A DNA stretch of 64,000 nucleotides from contig CAZGIM010000021.1 in the NCBI GenBank assembly GCA_964525995.1, forward strand, positions 1 through 64,000, given 5' to 3'. The DNA comes from CAIVAT01 sp964525995 (GTDB lineage Bacteria; Bacteroidota; Bacteroidia; Bacteroidales; FEN-979). A program made the position numbers and the translations under genes. The number at the start of each line of letters is the position of its first letter. Position 1 is the stretch's first letter. This document shows positions 45,019-55,127 of this stretch, one piece after another. The notes beneath the pieces are model-generated. The model had not been told where the DNA came from and made no database searches. It saw nothing but the letters and a program-made list of their open reading frames with translations.

Positions 45019-45074
45019 TTAGTATTTGTTTTGGTTTCTTTTTGTTTGTGATTGTCTTCGGCAAACTCAGCTGG

Positions 45075-47024
45075 CTACTCAATCGTGACCTCAAAGATCT
45101 CTCCTACGTAATCGGCGCCCGGGAAAGGAATGTTATCCTGCGAATAGGCGGAACCGATCCACCATTTCGTATTATGGAATTCCTGCGTAATGATCAGCAA
45201 CATCTGGTTATTCGGGATGGAAGTTATCGATTCATCCATGTACCCTACCACACGCAATTTTTCCTTTTCCGGTCCGATGCGCCAGATGATCTTATCGGGC
45301 TGCCAGTCGATCTGGAAATAATAGTACGGCGCGGCAAAGAGTTCATCGTCGGGTTCCGGGGTCTTCTGGGTCAATGCGCGGTAATTCTTATCCCAACGGT
45401 GTGCCCAGTAGGTCGTGCTATCATAACGAACGGGATAACAACCATCGCTGAAGTGGGCGGGTTGCCAGCAGGCCATATCCCAATTGGTACACGAAACCAT
45501 GATTCTGCCGTCGTCGGCTGTCACCTCCTCTGGAAAGGGCACATTCCAGTTCAGAACGTTATTCTGATCATCAATTCCATGGTTATAAACCGGGGGAAGC
45601 ACCCAGGATGGGCAATAGGGAACGGTTTTCAGAATCTCGAAATCGATCTCCGAATATCCCACATTCTTCACCCGCTGGTCTTGCTGGCCTCCATAGTAGT
45701 TGGCCATATAACCGCCGTTGCTGCAGTCGCGGCGCAGGTTCCAATCGGCCTGCGACTGGGTGATCAGCCAGATGGCATTGGTCAGCCCGTTCCACATCCC
45801 ATGCTTGTTGAGCAACTCGGTCAGCTTACATTTTACGGTCCATTTACCAAAAGTCATCCCATGCCTGGTGATCACACCGACATTTTGTTTTTGCCACTTC
45901 CCGAATTCGGATTTCGGATTCCGGATGATGATCTTATGGTTCACGGGATCAGAAACAACCGTTTGACAAGGTATTTCAGCAACCAGCGCCGTGGTGGCAA
46001 TGAGCTCTTCTTTTCGGTAAAACCTGCGGTTCCAGTTATAATCCATCCGTGTGTAAGGATCATTCATGATATCGGTAATGACCGGAATGTTGTTGAGTTT
46101 TGTCGATGGATCCACATAATGAACAAATTGTTCGAAAGCTGCATTGCGGTACCAGGATGAATCCTGACCGCAACATGGGGTTTTCCCCTTTTCGGCCTCC
46201 TCTTTTGAATAGGCTGATGGATTGACATAGATCCCGGCTCCGGGGTCGGGGTTTGCCACCACTTTCAAAGTCTGTGGAAATTTCTGGATAATGGTGTTTG
46301 GCAGGGAGGCTCCCGGTCCGTACAGAAAATAAAAATAGGGATTGACAAAGCCCTCGGGTGAAGGCGTGCCGATCTGCTGAACGTTTATCGGGATGATCTT
46401 ATTTTGCACATTTTCGGGGATGGTAACCACCAGCATAAAGCTGTACGCTCCCACCCTCAGGTTACGCTTGAACCGGTCGTTATGGCCATCGGCAAAGTAA
46501 CGTGGTTCATTCCGGGGGTTGCCGACGATCCTGAATTTTGAGGTCACCTGGTGAAAATCACCGTCGGCCGGGATCATCTCTGTTTCTACAAAGGTCACGT
46601 CCTGTTCTTCCCAGCTCCCGTAAAAGTTTTCCCAGGCCTGGGGATGCTGGCGCAGGCTGTCGGCCGGATCGCGTTCGGGGAATTTATACGATTCGTTCTG
46701 GTAAAATATTTTGTACATGAATTTCCGCGGTGCGGTCCCGGTATTCCTGATGCTGAATTCCAGCCTGAAATATCCTTCTTCTGTCTGATTCGGCGAAGGA
46801 ACCACGAATCCGCCGGAGATGGCCCCGGAATAGTCGAGCGACAGGGTTACGCCGGATTTCCAGTTGGCAATGGGATTGAATTTTTTTACGACGAACTGTT
46901 CGCTTGCAACCTCCGGTGACTTTGCACCCTGACCACAGGATAACAGGAACCATGGGAAAAACAGGAAGGCCAGGAAAACGATTAAATTGTAATTTTTTAT
47001 AGATCTGTTTATTTTTTCAGGCAT
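45075..47024 (-). CDS. GH16-like lipoprotein (concanavalin-type domain)
   Basis: A 649-residue lipoprotein (lipobox FLLSC at about residue 30). The C-terminal half (about 360-649) looks like a beta-jelly-roll of glycoside hydrolase family 16: FGKWTVKCKLTELLNKHGMW, NAIWLI, the catalytic-type sequence E459-I-D461-F-E463 in GYSEIDFEIL, and a closing YYYFQIDWQPDKIIWRI strand. GH16 enzymes cleave beta-glucans, laminarin, agar or carrageenan-type glycans. The N-terminal half is beta-rich and unassigned. The E-x-D-x-E motif supports activity; substrate cannot be told. It is followed on the minus strand by the GIY-YIG gene and lies 39 bp after the 594-residue gene. Confidence 0.75.
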   Translation of the reverse strand: MPEKINRSIKNYNLIVFLAFLFFPWFLLSCGQGAKSPEVASEQFVVKKFNPIANWKSGVTLSLDYSGAISGGFVVPSPNQTEEGYFRLEFSIRNTGTAPRKFMYKIFYQNESYKFPERDPADSLRQHPQAWENFYGSWEEQDVTFVETEMIPADGDFHQVTSKFRIVGNPRNEPRYFADGHNDRFKRNLRVGAYSFMLVVTIPENVQNKIIPINVQQIGTPSPEGFVNPYFYFLYGPGASLPNTIIQKFPQTLKVVANPDPGAGIYVNPSAYSKEEAEKGKTPCCGQDSSWYRNAAFEQFVHYVDPSTKLNNIPVITDIMNDPYTRMDYNWNRRFYRKEELIATTALVAEIPCQTVVSDPVNHKIIIRNPKSEFGKWQKQNVGVITRHGMTFGKWTVKCKLTELLNKHGMWNGLTNAIWLITQSQADWNLRRDCSNGGYMANYYGGQQDQRVKNVGYSEIDFEILKTVPYCPSWVLPPVYNHGIDDQNNVLNWNVPFPEEVTADDGRIMVSCTNWDMACWQPAHFSDGCYPVRYDSTTYWAHRWDKNYRALTQKTPEPDDELFAAPYYYFQIDWQPDKIIWRIGPEKEKLRVVGYMDESITSIPNNQMLLIITQEFHNTKWWIGSAYSQDNIPFPGADYVGEIFEVTIE

Positions 47025-47063
47025 TGTGGTCAGGGATTATCAAAGTCTCAAAAACGCTTCTGC

Positions 47064-48848
47064 TCATCGCTTTTCATCCGGTTCTAACGAATACAAATGG
47101 ATGAAATCGGGCAGGATGGATTCATAATGCCGTTCCAGGGCCACCGATCCGTTTACCAGGAATGCCGGATGGCCGGGATTGCCCGAATTCAGCGGGATCA
47201 AGTTTAGTTTCTCATAGAATTTCGGATTCATCCCTATATCGTATCCCCTGAAATCGAGCGATGAGATGATGGTAAAAGCGGTGTCGGAAAAACGGATCTC
47301 CTTCAGATCAAACCGCCAGTCGCGGTTATACCGTAACACCCTGTATCCGGATCCGGATTTCAGAACGAAAAACCGGTCGTCGGGTTTCAGGGTATCGAGG
47401 CCCATGGTCAATCCGAAGCGCTCATGTTTCCGGGGACTTAATGAATTCCATCGTTGAGTCAGCGGATCAAAATCAAGGATCGAATAAACGGTAACGGAAC
47501 CATTCAGGGGGCGGGAAACGGTAAGAACGACATCATGACCGATCCTTGGTAAAAACCTCCCGCCGGTCAGGGTGGAGCGGGCTTCAACAGGATCCCAGAG
47601 TTTTACCGGATTCTGTTGGGATTTGTTAACCGGTTTCCAGGTCATCACATTGCCGGGGCCTGTTACAGCCGATAATAGCTGCCATTCCCCTCCGGCCGAA
47701 ACAATCAGGATCTCCGGGTTATCACTGCCTGTAAAGTTGCCACATACCAGCGTGCTGACAGCCTGATCCGATTTTGAGAGAATAACCAGGCTGGTCTGCA
47801 AGGTTGTGTTTTGCTGGCAGGGTTGCCTGACCTGTTTCAGCTCACCCAGCAGCCACCCTTTCTCCGATTCGACAACGATCCGGTCGGGCTGGTTGTGTGC
47901 TGACTTCAGAATATGCAGTTTTTTGACCCTGCCGCAGGATGTGGTTGCCGTCGGGTTGGAAACCGGTACCTTGTTAAACGTCCGGGAATCGCGGCAATAG
48001 ATAAAAGCAGCGACCTTACCGGCCGAACTGATGGAAAAAAGTCCGTCGTCACCGGTATTGAAGAGATCGCCTGCAATCGTCAGGTCAAAAGGGTTCAGAT
48101 CGGCAGGATTCAGTTTTATTTCTGGTTCTTCCTTTTTGAGGAAGGTCACGGGGAAGGGCGGGTGGTTGAATTGCGGTGTGAACCTTCCCCGGGTCAGATC
48201 CACACGGGCCGAATCGCCTCTGCGTTCCGGGGCGCCTCCGAAGACGGCATAATAATCATCAACCAGAATGTCAGTACTGCTCGTATTCCAGAAATAGATC
48301 TGAACCTTGTAGCCCGGCTTAAAGGTGATCGATGTGAGATCGAATTGTCCCGAAACCTTGAACCATGTTCCTTTTGGCACCTCGGGTTCACGGATCCCGA
48401 TGCCCTGCCAGCAAACGTTGACGCCCAGTTCGTTCGATGCAGTAAAAACCAGGCTGCCTTTAACCTCTTTCCGGGTCGGAAAAACGTATATCCATGCGCT
48501 GATGGCGACACTTTTCAGGTTTTCGATGCCGATTTCTTCCGCAGTTCGCTCCATCGCATTGCTGAAGCTGTTCTGTCCGAATGCCTTCACCGAATATTGA
48601 CCCGAATGGGCCAGTCCCTTGTAAAAGCCACCCGGCACGGATTTCCCGGGAGCTACCTCAAAATCGTAACTGTAAGCATTTGGGGGAAGGGTGCGTACTT
48701 TACCCTGGGCGGAATATTCCTGTTCCGGGGCGGAGGGCATTCTTACCACCTTTGTAAAGGGAAAAAACTTCAATCCGACAGGAACCGCAATAGCTGTTAA
48801 GGCCAGCAATACGACAACGAGGGTGATCCTTCTGTTTTTTTTAGTCAT
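47064..48848 (-). CDS. Membrane-anchored protein with jelly-roll module, function unknown
   Basis: A 594-residue protein with an N-terminal transmembrane anchor (residues about 7-30). Residues about 60-210 form a carbohydrate-binding-like jelly-roll that closes with VQIYFWNTSSTDILVDDYYAVF, the same pattern as the C-terminal ends of the two membrane proteins at 55128-57296 and 58843-60582. The remaining approximately 380 residues have blade-like repeats (DLFNTGDDGLFSISSAGKVA, NPEILIVSAGGEWQLLSA) suggestive of an FG-GAP/propeller fold. The start lies 10 bp after the C1-type peptidase gene, suggesting one transcript with the GH16-like gene. I do not recognise a named family. Confidence 0.75.
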   Translation of the reverse strand: MTKKNRRITLVVVLLALTAIAVPVGLKFFPFTKVVRMPSAPEQEYSAQGKVRTLPPNAYSYDFEVAPGKSVPGGFYKGLAHSGQYSVKAFGQNSFSNAMERTAEEIGIENLKSVAISAWIYVFPTRKEVKGSLVFTASNELGVNVCWQGIGIREPEVPKGTWFKVSGQFDLTSITFKPGYKVQIYFWNTSSTDILVDDYYAVFGGAPERRGDSARVDLTRGRFTPQFNHPPFPVTFLKKEEPEIKLNPADLNPFDLTIAGDLFNTGDDGLFSISSAGKVAAFIYCRDSRTFNKVPVSNPTATTSCGRVKKLHILKSAHNQPDRIVVESEKGWLLGELKQVRQPCQQNTTLQTSLVILSKSDQAVSTLVCGNFTGSDNPEILIVSAGGEWQLLSAVTGPGNVMTWKPVNKSQQNPVKLWDPVEARSTLTGGRFLPRIGHDVVLTVSRPLNGSVTVYSILDFDPLTQRWNSLSPRKHERFGLTMGLDTLKPDDRFFVLKSGSGYRVLRYNRDWRFDLKEIRFSDTAFTIISSLDFRGYDIGMNPKFYEKLNLIPLNSGNPGHPAFLVNGSVALERHYESILPDFIHLYSLEPDEKR

Positions 48849-48858
48849 TAATCAGATA

Positions 48859-51800
48859 TTAACGGATCACGACCATCTTGATTGCTTCCTGCCGGTCGGC
48901 GGTCTTCATCAGACAAACATAAACGCCGGGTAAAACCCTGTTGCCGGCATCATTATTCCCATCCCAGACCAGGTAATTCTCACCGGTGGCGCTGTTTTGT
49001 ACCGACCAGGAACGAAGGAGTGTTCCTTCCATCGACCGGATTTCGAAAAGGATCTCCTGCGGCTTGTCCGACAGATATTTGATCCGGGTTTCTCCAGAAA
49101 ATGGATTGGGTTGATTGCCCAGGATCCTGGTATTCGCCGTCAGATCTTTACCATCGACGGATACGGGGAAGGTAACATGCATCGTGACAGGTACGGTCAC
49201 GCTGTTGTTGTACAAGTCGCGGGCAACAATCAGGCAATTGTACGTATGGTTTGGCGCCATTCCGGCTGCATTCATGGTCACCTCCACTTCATCGGTCTCA
49301 CCGTGCAGCACGCTTCCTGCCACGGGATTGAGTGTAAGCCAATTATTTCCTAATCCCAGGTTTTCCACTTTAAATTGACCCGTTGCCGTGTGGGGTGCTC
49401 CACCTATGCTGTCGCCCTGCAACTGGTACACAATAAATGCATCATTTTGGAATGAGGGACCGATGACACCCGTCACGGTGGCGTATGCCGTCTCGCCAGG
49501 CTTCAGAACGCCTCTTCCTGAAGTGGTCTCACCGTGCCAGGTCAGGGAGGAGCCGGTCGTTCCGAGGAAGCTCAGTTCACCCAGCGAACCACCCGAAAAG
49601 TTGGTTGCACCCGTGATCTCTGCACCTGGCGGAAAATCAAATCTGACATGATTGATATATTCATTATCAGCGCTCTGATTGGTGACCGAGCAGATCCAGT
49701 TGAAGACCTGTCCCGGTGTGAAGTACTCCTGGTTACAACCTGCCCACGATCCGGTCAGGTTGTCGGGGAGCATGATCTCCTTTACTGTGCTGGTGTCGAA
49801 GACCATCACCGAATAATGGATGATCCCTCCACCTGCATTCGAAACGGAGAGGGTATCGGAAATGCTTTGGCCTGTGGCAACAGACTTTTCGAGGAAGGCA
49901 GGTTGAACGGTAATCTGCGGGATCAGTCCTTCGATGACGGGAAGTTTTATAAAATCGAGCAGTGCACAGTCCCATCCCGCGGTTTGTGAATAATCTTTGT
50001 GATAGGTCCACGAAAAAGTATGTAATCCCGGTGAAACCGGATAGCTTTCGAGGGTCCAGGGTTCGATTCCATCCCACCGTCCCAGCTCATAGCCATCAAT
50101 GGTGAAGGTAAGGTAATCGTAACTCTTGTTTCCGCTGGGATCCTGTTCGCAGGAGATATAGCGGTAAAAACTGACGGTTCCGGGAGCCAGAACCCGGGCG
50201 GTTAGGTTCAGGATGCTTTCAGCATTATCGGTGATGTATCCCGACCGTGTACTGTAAAATCCCTCATATTTCACGGCAGGTTCCATGTACCATGGCCATT
50301 GGCCTGTGCCAAACCAGGGAAACTTCAGAAGGTCACCGGTTTCAAAATCCTCCACGATGGTTCCCGAGAAGAGATAGAGGGTGTCGTCAACACTAAAATT
50401 GTTGTTGGCTGTGAGGTGTGCGGCGATCGGGTAAAGGTGCTCAAATGAAGCCGTTGGTCCTGCTTTGAGGTGAAAGGTCAGCGTTCGGGAGGAATCCGGC
50501 TGAAGCAGGTCGATGGATCCTGTATTGATGGTCAGGTTAAGGACGGTATCGACGGAGTTCAGGGTAACCGCGACATCCGAAACTTTGGCGCTCCCCGCAT
50601 TTTTGTAAGTAACCAGAAGGTCGGCGCTTTCGCCCGGATCGGGCATGCCGTTATCGCCATCCTCTAGTTCGGTCGATGTTACCTGGAATACCGGTGCATG
50701 GGCTTTCAACGGAATCGAACGTTGAAAGGTCTGTTCCAACGATTGCATCCTCATCAGAATGTTGAACGTGTGGTTATCGGGTATATTAGGGGCGACGGTA
50801 AAGGCGAAGGCATTGTTCAGCGTGATATTTTGTCCGCCGGTGATCTGCGGAATGGTCGCTGAACTGTCGGTGAGGATAATATAGGGATCGTTTTCACGGA
50901 TGGTAAAGACGAGGTTGTTCATAGTGGTGGTACCGATATTGTTCACGGTCAACGACATATTCGCGGTCTCTCCGAATTCGATCAGGCTGTCGCTTCCTGA
51001 AATAACAGATTGGGTAACAATTAACCCGAAAGAGCTAAATGTCATGGTTTTGGTCGAAGTAATATTATTATTATCCGTGATCATGAATTTGATGGGCAGG
51101 CTCTGATACGAATGGGTGGGGGTTCCGGAGAAATGACCGTCTTCAGAGATCGTCATTTCGGGCGGATAACTGCAACTTGCAAATTTGTCGAGGGTGTTGG
51201 CAGTGACAGTCGGGGCACCGTTCAATGATGAGAACTGGTAATTTTTATTGTCACCCGACGACAACCCCCCGGTCCAGGTAGTGCCGGCCGGGAAGGTCAT
51301 GGTGCCGTAATAATACTCGATGACCCCGTTCGGATAAATTTTAACTGCAAAGTTCAGATCGGTGCTTCCCGGCATACTATTGATGGAGGCTTTCCAACGA
51401 ACGATGGCGTAGTCGGCATTGCCCTCGTACCATACGCCCTGACTGCTTGACGGGTAAATGGCCAGATCGGTCATAAACGGGGCGAGGATCGGGGTTTGCC
51501 TGAAGAGCAGCATCTTGTCGATCAGATACGGATAGGTGTAAGGTTGGTCATCGAAAACGATATATCCATCGGCATAGATATAAAGTGTTTGGACTGTCTT
51601 TTTGTAAAAAGGAAATGAAAAATCGAGGCTTTTGATGGCGTAACCGGTGTTGTTGTTGGTGAGCGTAAGTTGTTGTGCGGTGGCATTGGGGAGTGTGGCT
51701 CCTTGGGTCGATTCAGGATAATCAAGCTTCACATCCCATATATAGGAAGGAGTGCCGTTGGAAGCCTGCAACGTGGTGCTGTAAGGCTGGTAAAGTTGTG

Positions 51801-53271
51801 CCGGTGGCAGTGATCCTGTGGTGATCACCGGCTTATTGATCACCAGGTTATAATTCAGGGCAAGGCGGGTGGTAGTATTGTTCTGAATCGCAACATTGGT
51901 TGTGGGGTAGTTGGTGATCGTGGGGGTTGTTCCGGTATAGTCGATCAACGACCAGTTGACAATCTCTCCCGAAGCCACTCCCGAAGGATCCTTTTCCTGA
52001 ACCTGGAGAAAGTAGCGGACGGGGACAGAACTGGTCACATACTGCAACAAAGGAGCTAAATCAAGCCCGAATTCAATGGTTTTATCGGCTTCTGTTGTGC
52101 CCCCCTGCATATACAAATCTCCTCCCTGGTAGGCGAATATCGGAAATTCCAGAACGGTCGCAGGCTGCGTGGCCGAAAGATCGGTGTTGATCCCTGCCGT
52201 TACCTTCAGTTTATTCCGCGAGGTATGTTTGAGGGTGACTTTCATGGTCAGTTGCGGATCACAAGTGCTTTTCACATCGAGAACATATACCGAGTGATTC
52301 CATATTCCGCCATAGCCGATATTGTCAGCCAGGTTTTTGTACATGGTATAGCAGAAACCCGAATTGCTCCAACCGGTTCCGGAATAGCCATTGGCAAACT
52401 TCAGTCCCCCTTTTTCCCAGTCCTTCATGTTGACCACCCCGTCGTTGTTAATGTCGATGTTGTTGGTATACTGACCGTCGCCATTGAAATCGTAACGTAT
52501 CGAATCGTTGTAGCCGCAGATAGTCCAGGCATGCGAAGGACTTCCGCCCCAATTGGTTTGAACGTACTTACCGGCCTGCGGCGTCCCTGCCGGCAACGTG
52601 GTCGAAGGCGTGCCGAAGTACTGGCCATAGATATTGGCGACACCTCCCACCGATGCCCCTTCGAGGTGCTCTACCAGCCAGTATTTCAGGGTTTGTAAAC
52701 CTTCCGGTGAATCGACCCGGATCGACTTCACCGAGTTGATCCGGTTGGCCATCCCGTTGTAATACTTATCATATCCCGAAATCCAGCGGGTATATCCCCC
52801 GGTGTTCAGTCCGCCGCCATAATCCGTAACATTCATGTTTCCGCAAGCCCTGACGATCTCCCAGGAGTCGAAAAAGCTGGCCCCCTGGTAGTTGTTGGCA
52901 TTGTTCAGAAAATCCCAGGTAAAATGCGAAGGATATTGGTTGGCGCCGACGTTTGCCGGAATTCCACGCAGGCGGTCGATTTCATAGGTGAAGTTAAAAC
53001 TGATCCCGGCCGATTGTCCGCATTCGTAACCCGATTGTTGCGTGATCGGCCTGAAGTAGGGTTGGGTCGAATTATCGACACTCACCGGCAACAGCGGGGC
53101 ATCGGCGCCAAGATAGCGGTCGGGGATCACCAGTGGCGGTATTTTTGAAAGGACAAACAGCTCATCCGGAGTGAGCGATGTGGGTTCGAGCCCTTTCTGA
53201 TACGGCAAATCCTGGGAACAAAGGAAAGCCGGAACCAGCAAAACGATCAACAGTACAGATAATCTGTTCAT
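48859..53271 (-). CDS. T9SS-secreted papain-like (C1) peptidase with EF-hand insertion
   Basis: A 1470-residue protein. Signal peptide 1-20. Residues about 60-330 form a C1-type cysteine peptidase domain: Gln78 and Cys84 in QQSGYECGQSAG (normally Q...CWAFS), His247 in SPSHAWTICGYND. Between the His and the late Asn/aromatic region lies a calcium-binding-like pair, DFNGDGQYTNN and DINNDGVVNMKDWE, typical of EF-hand or dockerin loops. Then come Ig/cadherin-like domains with SGTPTHSYQSLPI, a CARDB-like region, MAM/jelly-roll-like 'SFYRYISCEQDPSG', and a T9SS sorting domain (GNQPNPFSGETRIKYL ... AIKMVVIR) with a FlgD-like build. Likely an extracellular protease; the replacement of the Trp after Cys is unusual. 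Confidence 0.83.
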   Translation of the reverse strand: MNRLSVLLIVLLVPAFLCSQDLPYQKGLEPTSLTPDELFVLSKIPPLVIPDRYLGADAPLLPVSVDNSTQPYFRPITQQSGYECGQSAGISFNFTYEIDRLRGIPANVGANQYPSHFTWDFLNNANNYQGASFFDSWEIVRACGNMNVTDYGGGLNTGGYTRWISGYDKYYNGMANRINSVKSIRVDSPEGLQTLKYWLVEHLEGASVGGVANIYGQYFGTPSTTLPAGTPQAGKYVQTNWGGSPSHAWTICGYNDSIRYDFNGDGQYTNNIDINNDGVVNMKDWEKGGLKFANGYSGTGWSNSGFCYTMYKNLADNIGYGGIWNHSVYVLDVKSTCDPQLTMKVTLKHTSRNKLKVTAGINTDLSATQPATVLEFPIFAYQGGDLYMQGGTTEADKTIEFGLDLAPLLQYVTSSVPVRYFLQVQEKDPSGVASGEIVNWSLIDYTGTTPTITNYPTTNVAIQNNTTTRLALNYNLVINKPVITTGSLPPAQLYQPYSTTLQASNGTPSYIWDVKLDYPESTQGATLPNATAQQLTLTNNNTGYAIKSLDFSFPFYKKTVQTLYIYADGYIVFDDQPYTYPYLIDKMLLFRQTPILAPFMTDLAIYPSSSQGVWYEGNADYAIVRWKASINSMPGSTDLNFAVKIYPNGVIEYYYGTMTFPAGTTWTGGLSSGDNKNYQFSSLNGAPTVTANTLDKFASCSYPPEMTISEDGHFSGTPTHSYQSLPIKFMITDNNNITSTKTMTFSSFGLIVTQSVISGSDSLIEFGETANMSLTVNNIGTTTMNNLVFTIRENDPYIILTDSSATIPQITGGQNITLNNAFAFTVAPNIPDNHTFNILMRMQSLEQTFQRSIPLKAHAPVFQVTSTELEDGDNGMPDPGESADLLVTYKNAGSAKVSDVAVTLNSVDTVLNLTINTGSIDLLQPDSSRTLTFHLKAGPTASFEHLYPIAAHLTANNNFSVDDTLYLFSGTIVEDFETGDLLKFPWFGTGQWPWYMEPAVKYEGFYSTRSGYITDNAESILNLTARVLAPGTVSFYRYISCEQDPSGNKSYDYLTFTIDGYELGRWDGIEPWTLESYPVSPGLHTFSWTYHKDYSQTAGWDCALLDFIKLPVIEGLIPQITVQPAFLEKSVATGQSISDTLSVSNAGGGIIHYSVMVFDTSTVKEIMLPDNLTGSWAGCNQEYFTPGQVFNWICSVTNQSADNEYINHVRFDFPPGAEITGATNFSGGSLGELSFLGTTGSSLTWHGETTSGRGVLKPGETAYATVTGVIGPSFQNDAFIVYQLQGDSIGGAPHTATGQFKVENLGLGNNWLTLNPVAGSVLHGETDEVEVTMNAAGMAPNHTYNCLIVARDLYNNSVTVPVTMHVTFPVSVDGKDLTANTRILGNQPNPFSGETRIKYLSDKPQEILFEIRSMEGTLLRSWSVQNSATGENYLVWDGNNDAGNRVLPGVYVCLMKTADRQEAIKMVVIR

Positions 53272-53374
53272 AATTGAACCATTATATTTAAACAGAATTT
53301 ACTCTTTTCCTCCCCTAACAGTAAAAAGCGGGAATCAAAAACGGCTCCTGCGATCCTGGTTCGATTCGGTATAA

Positions 53375-53382
53375 CAAAAGTA
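53375..53382 (-). promoter_or_regulatory. -7 element upstream of the C1-type peptidase operon
   Basis: TACTTTTG on the minus strand matches TAnnTTTG perfectly, 104 bp before the peptidase ATG. It would drive the peptidase, the jelly-roll protein and the GH16-like genes as one unit. No clear -33 element is seen. Confidence 0.4.
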
Positions 53383-53456
53383 AAAAAAATCACGGTTGTT
53401 CAGGGATATCCTCCTTGTCATCTTCAATAATTTTAAAATGAACCCTCCGGGAATCC

Positions 53457-54944
53457 CTATTTTCCTTTTTTCCACTCCTCATAAGTATACCTGGCGTCGA
53501 TCATCACCATCGAATCAACCGGAATCTGCCATTCGGCGGCTTTCTTCTTTACCGACTCAAACCAGTCGGCGCTGTGGGTGATCAATCCGGCAATCTGGTA
53601 AATGGAATCCTGGTAGCACTGTGGCGGAAATTTCGCGGGATCGCTGTTCACCACGTACCGGGCATCGCCATGGATCATCTCTTCGAGTGTTCGTTTTTCC
53701 AGGCGCGCCTTGTTGACCATAAAACGAAACCATTCGCGTTCGTTGCGGATCATGTTTTCAGTCTGATAAACCCAGGAATCCTTAACCTCCGGGTGAAAGG
53801 CAAGATAGGCTTCATCGGCGAAATTCCAGAAACCGCAGTGCAGGTTGATCTCTGAGACCATCAACAGGATTACATCGTATCCCAGCAATTTATTCCGGAG
53901 ATCTGATTTATCGACATACGCAGGCGGATTGTTGTTCTGATAGGGATACAGTTTCTTGTTATAATACCAGTAGTCCTGCTTTCTGAATATCTTTTTTCCG
54001 AAAGTGTCAACGATATTTACATAATAGCTGTCGGCAATCACCAGGGCATCCGTTGAGGTTCCTCCCGTGGTATCGAAGTTGATGACCGGATAGACCTCAT
54101 TCGTTCGCCGGGGGGGGCAGATCAGGTTGAGCAGTTCGCCGATGTCGTTATCGGTACCAAGTGGCGTAGAAAGCGTGGATGGATTGAAGGATTGAAGAGG
54201 AGAAGGAAGATGGAAGGTGACATTCGGGAGCGCTTTGGAGGTGGTTTTTTCGATCGTTTTCACGAGGGTATCGACCGCCAGGGGGACGGCGTACAGGCTC
54301 CAGTGCATGCCATATTTCGGAAAGAGCGGATAACGCGAAGTATCCTTCATCATCCGAAAATAGCGGTTCAGGTCAATAAAGGGCAAGCCCAGCGCGACTG
54401 ACTTCCTGATGTAATAGTCGTAGTTGTTCTCCGACCGCTTTCCGGGATGAAATCTCCGCGAAATGTACTCCGGGTAGAAGCTGGCTTTTCCGGGTTCATA
54501 GACCAGGATCAGCGGAATATTGTAGGATCTCAGCGAATCCATCACATTTTTCAGACGGGCCAGTTTTTTGTCGATCGTTTGGTGGCCGATAAAGAAATCG
54601 CCGGTATATTCGTGGATATAATCCTCTTCATAGAGCATCCCATTTTTACCGGACACGAATCCCTGCGCGTGGATCAGCGAAAACAACGAATAATCGTACT
54701 GGTTGGAGATCCTGATCAGGGAGCTGCGGAACCCGCAATGTTCATTGATCCGGGTGGCAAGGGTATCCTGGAAAGTTCCGTTGAACCAACCTTTCGGAGA
54801 AAAACTGCTCAGGGCAGGTTTTTCCGATTTTGAATAGAATCCTTTCAGCGGTTTCTCATCAAAGAGGTCAAAATGGCGTTGCAACGCAGGAAGCACCAGC
54901 AGGAGGAGGATGATAACAAAAAGGATTGTCTTTAATATTTTCAT
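53457..54944 (-). CDS. AlgX/AlgJ-like SGNH-fold protein
   Basis: A 495-residue protein with an N-terminal membrane anchor (about 5-22). The fold markers of alginate O-acetylation proteins are present: FNGTFQDTLATRINEHCGFR near the start, GKNGMLYEEDYI, GMHWSLYAVPLAVDTLVKT, and an SGNH-like Ser motif in DALVIADSYYVN. AlgX/AlgJ proteins transfer acetyl groups to exopolysaccharide in the periplasm, usually together with an MBOAT protein (AlgI); no MBOAT gene is in this window. It is divergent from the GT-C-type gene at 55128, so a surface-glycan role is plausible. Confidence 0.8.
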   Translation of the reverse strand: MKILKTILFVIILLLLVLPALQRHFDLFDEKPLKGFYSKSEKPALSSFSPKGWFNGTFQDTLATRINEHCGFRSSLIRISNQYDYSLFSLIHAQGFVSGKNGMLYEEDYIHEYTGDFFIGHQTIDKKLARLKNVMDSLRSYNIPLILVYEPGKASFYPEYISRRFHPGKRSENNYDYYIRKSVALGLPFIDLNRYFRMMKDTSRYPLFPKYGMHWSLYAVPLAVDTLVKTIEKTTSKALPNVTFHLPSPLQSFNPSTLSTPLGTDNDIGELLNLICPPRRTNEVYPVINFDTTGGTSTDALVIADSYYVNIVDTFGKKIFRKQDYWYYNKKLYPYQNNNPPAYVDKSDLRNKLLGYDVILLMVSEINLHCGFWNFADEAYLAFHPEVKDSWVYQTENMIRNEREWFRFMVNKARLEKRTLEEMIHGDARYVVNSDPAKFPPQCYQDSIYQIAGLITHSADWFESVKKKAAEWQIPVDSMVMIDARYTYEEWKKGK

Positions 54945-55127
54945 AACAGTATGAGGATCCCCGCTGCAAGTGCATCAGCAGTTTTTCGTCAGGGTATAAT
55001 GACCGCTCCCGAAGCTCATTTCCGGTCATCATTGAGCCTGTTTGCCCGTATCCGGATCCCTGTCAAAATTAAGGAATTTTGGAACCGGTACCGCGTTCTT
55101 TTTCTATCCCGATATTGAGGATCCTTT

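Noticed and set aside
44955..46160. 401-codon plus-strand open frame
   Set aside because: It is the mirror of the GH16-like gene on the other strand; composition is shadow-like, whereas the minus frame has a lipobox and a catalytic motif.
47913..48800. 295-codon plus-strand open frame
   Set aside because: Antisense to the anchored jelly-roll protein; no domain or signal is recognisable.
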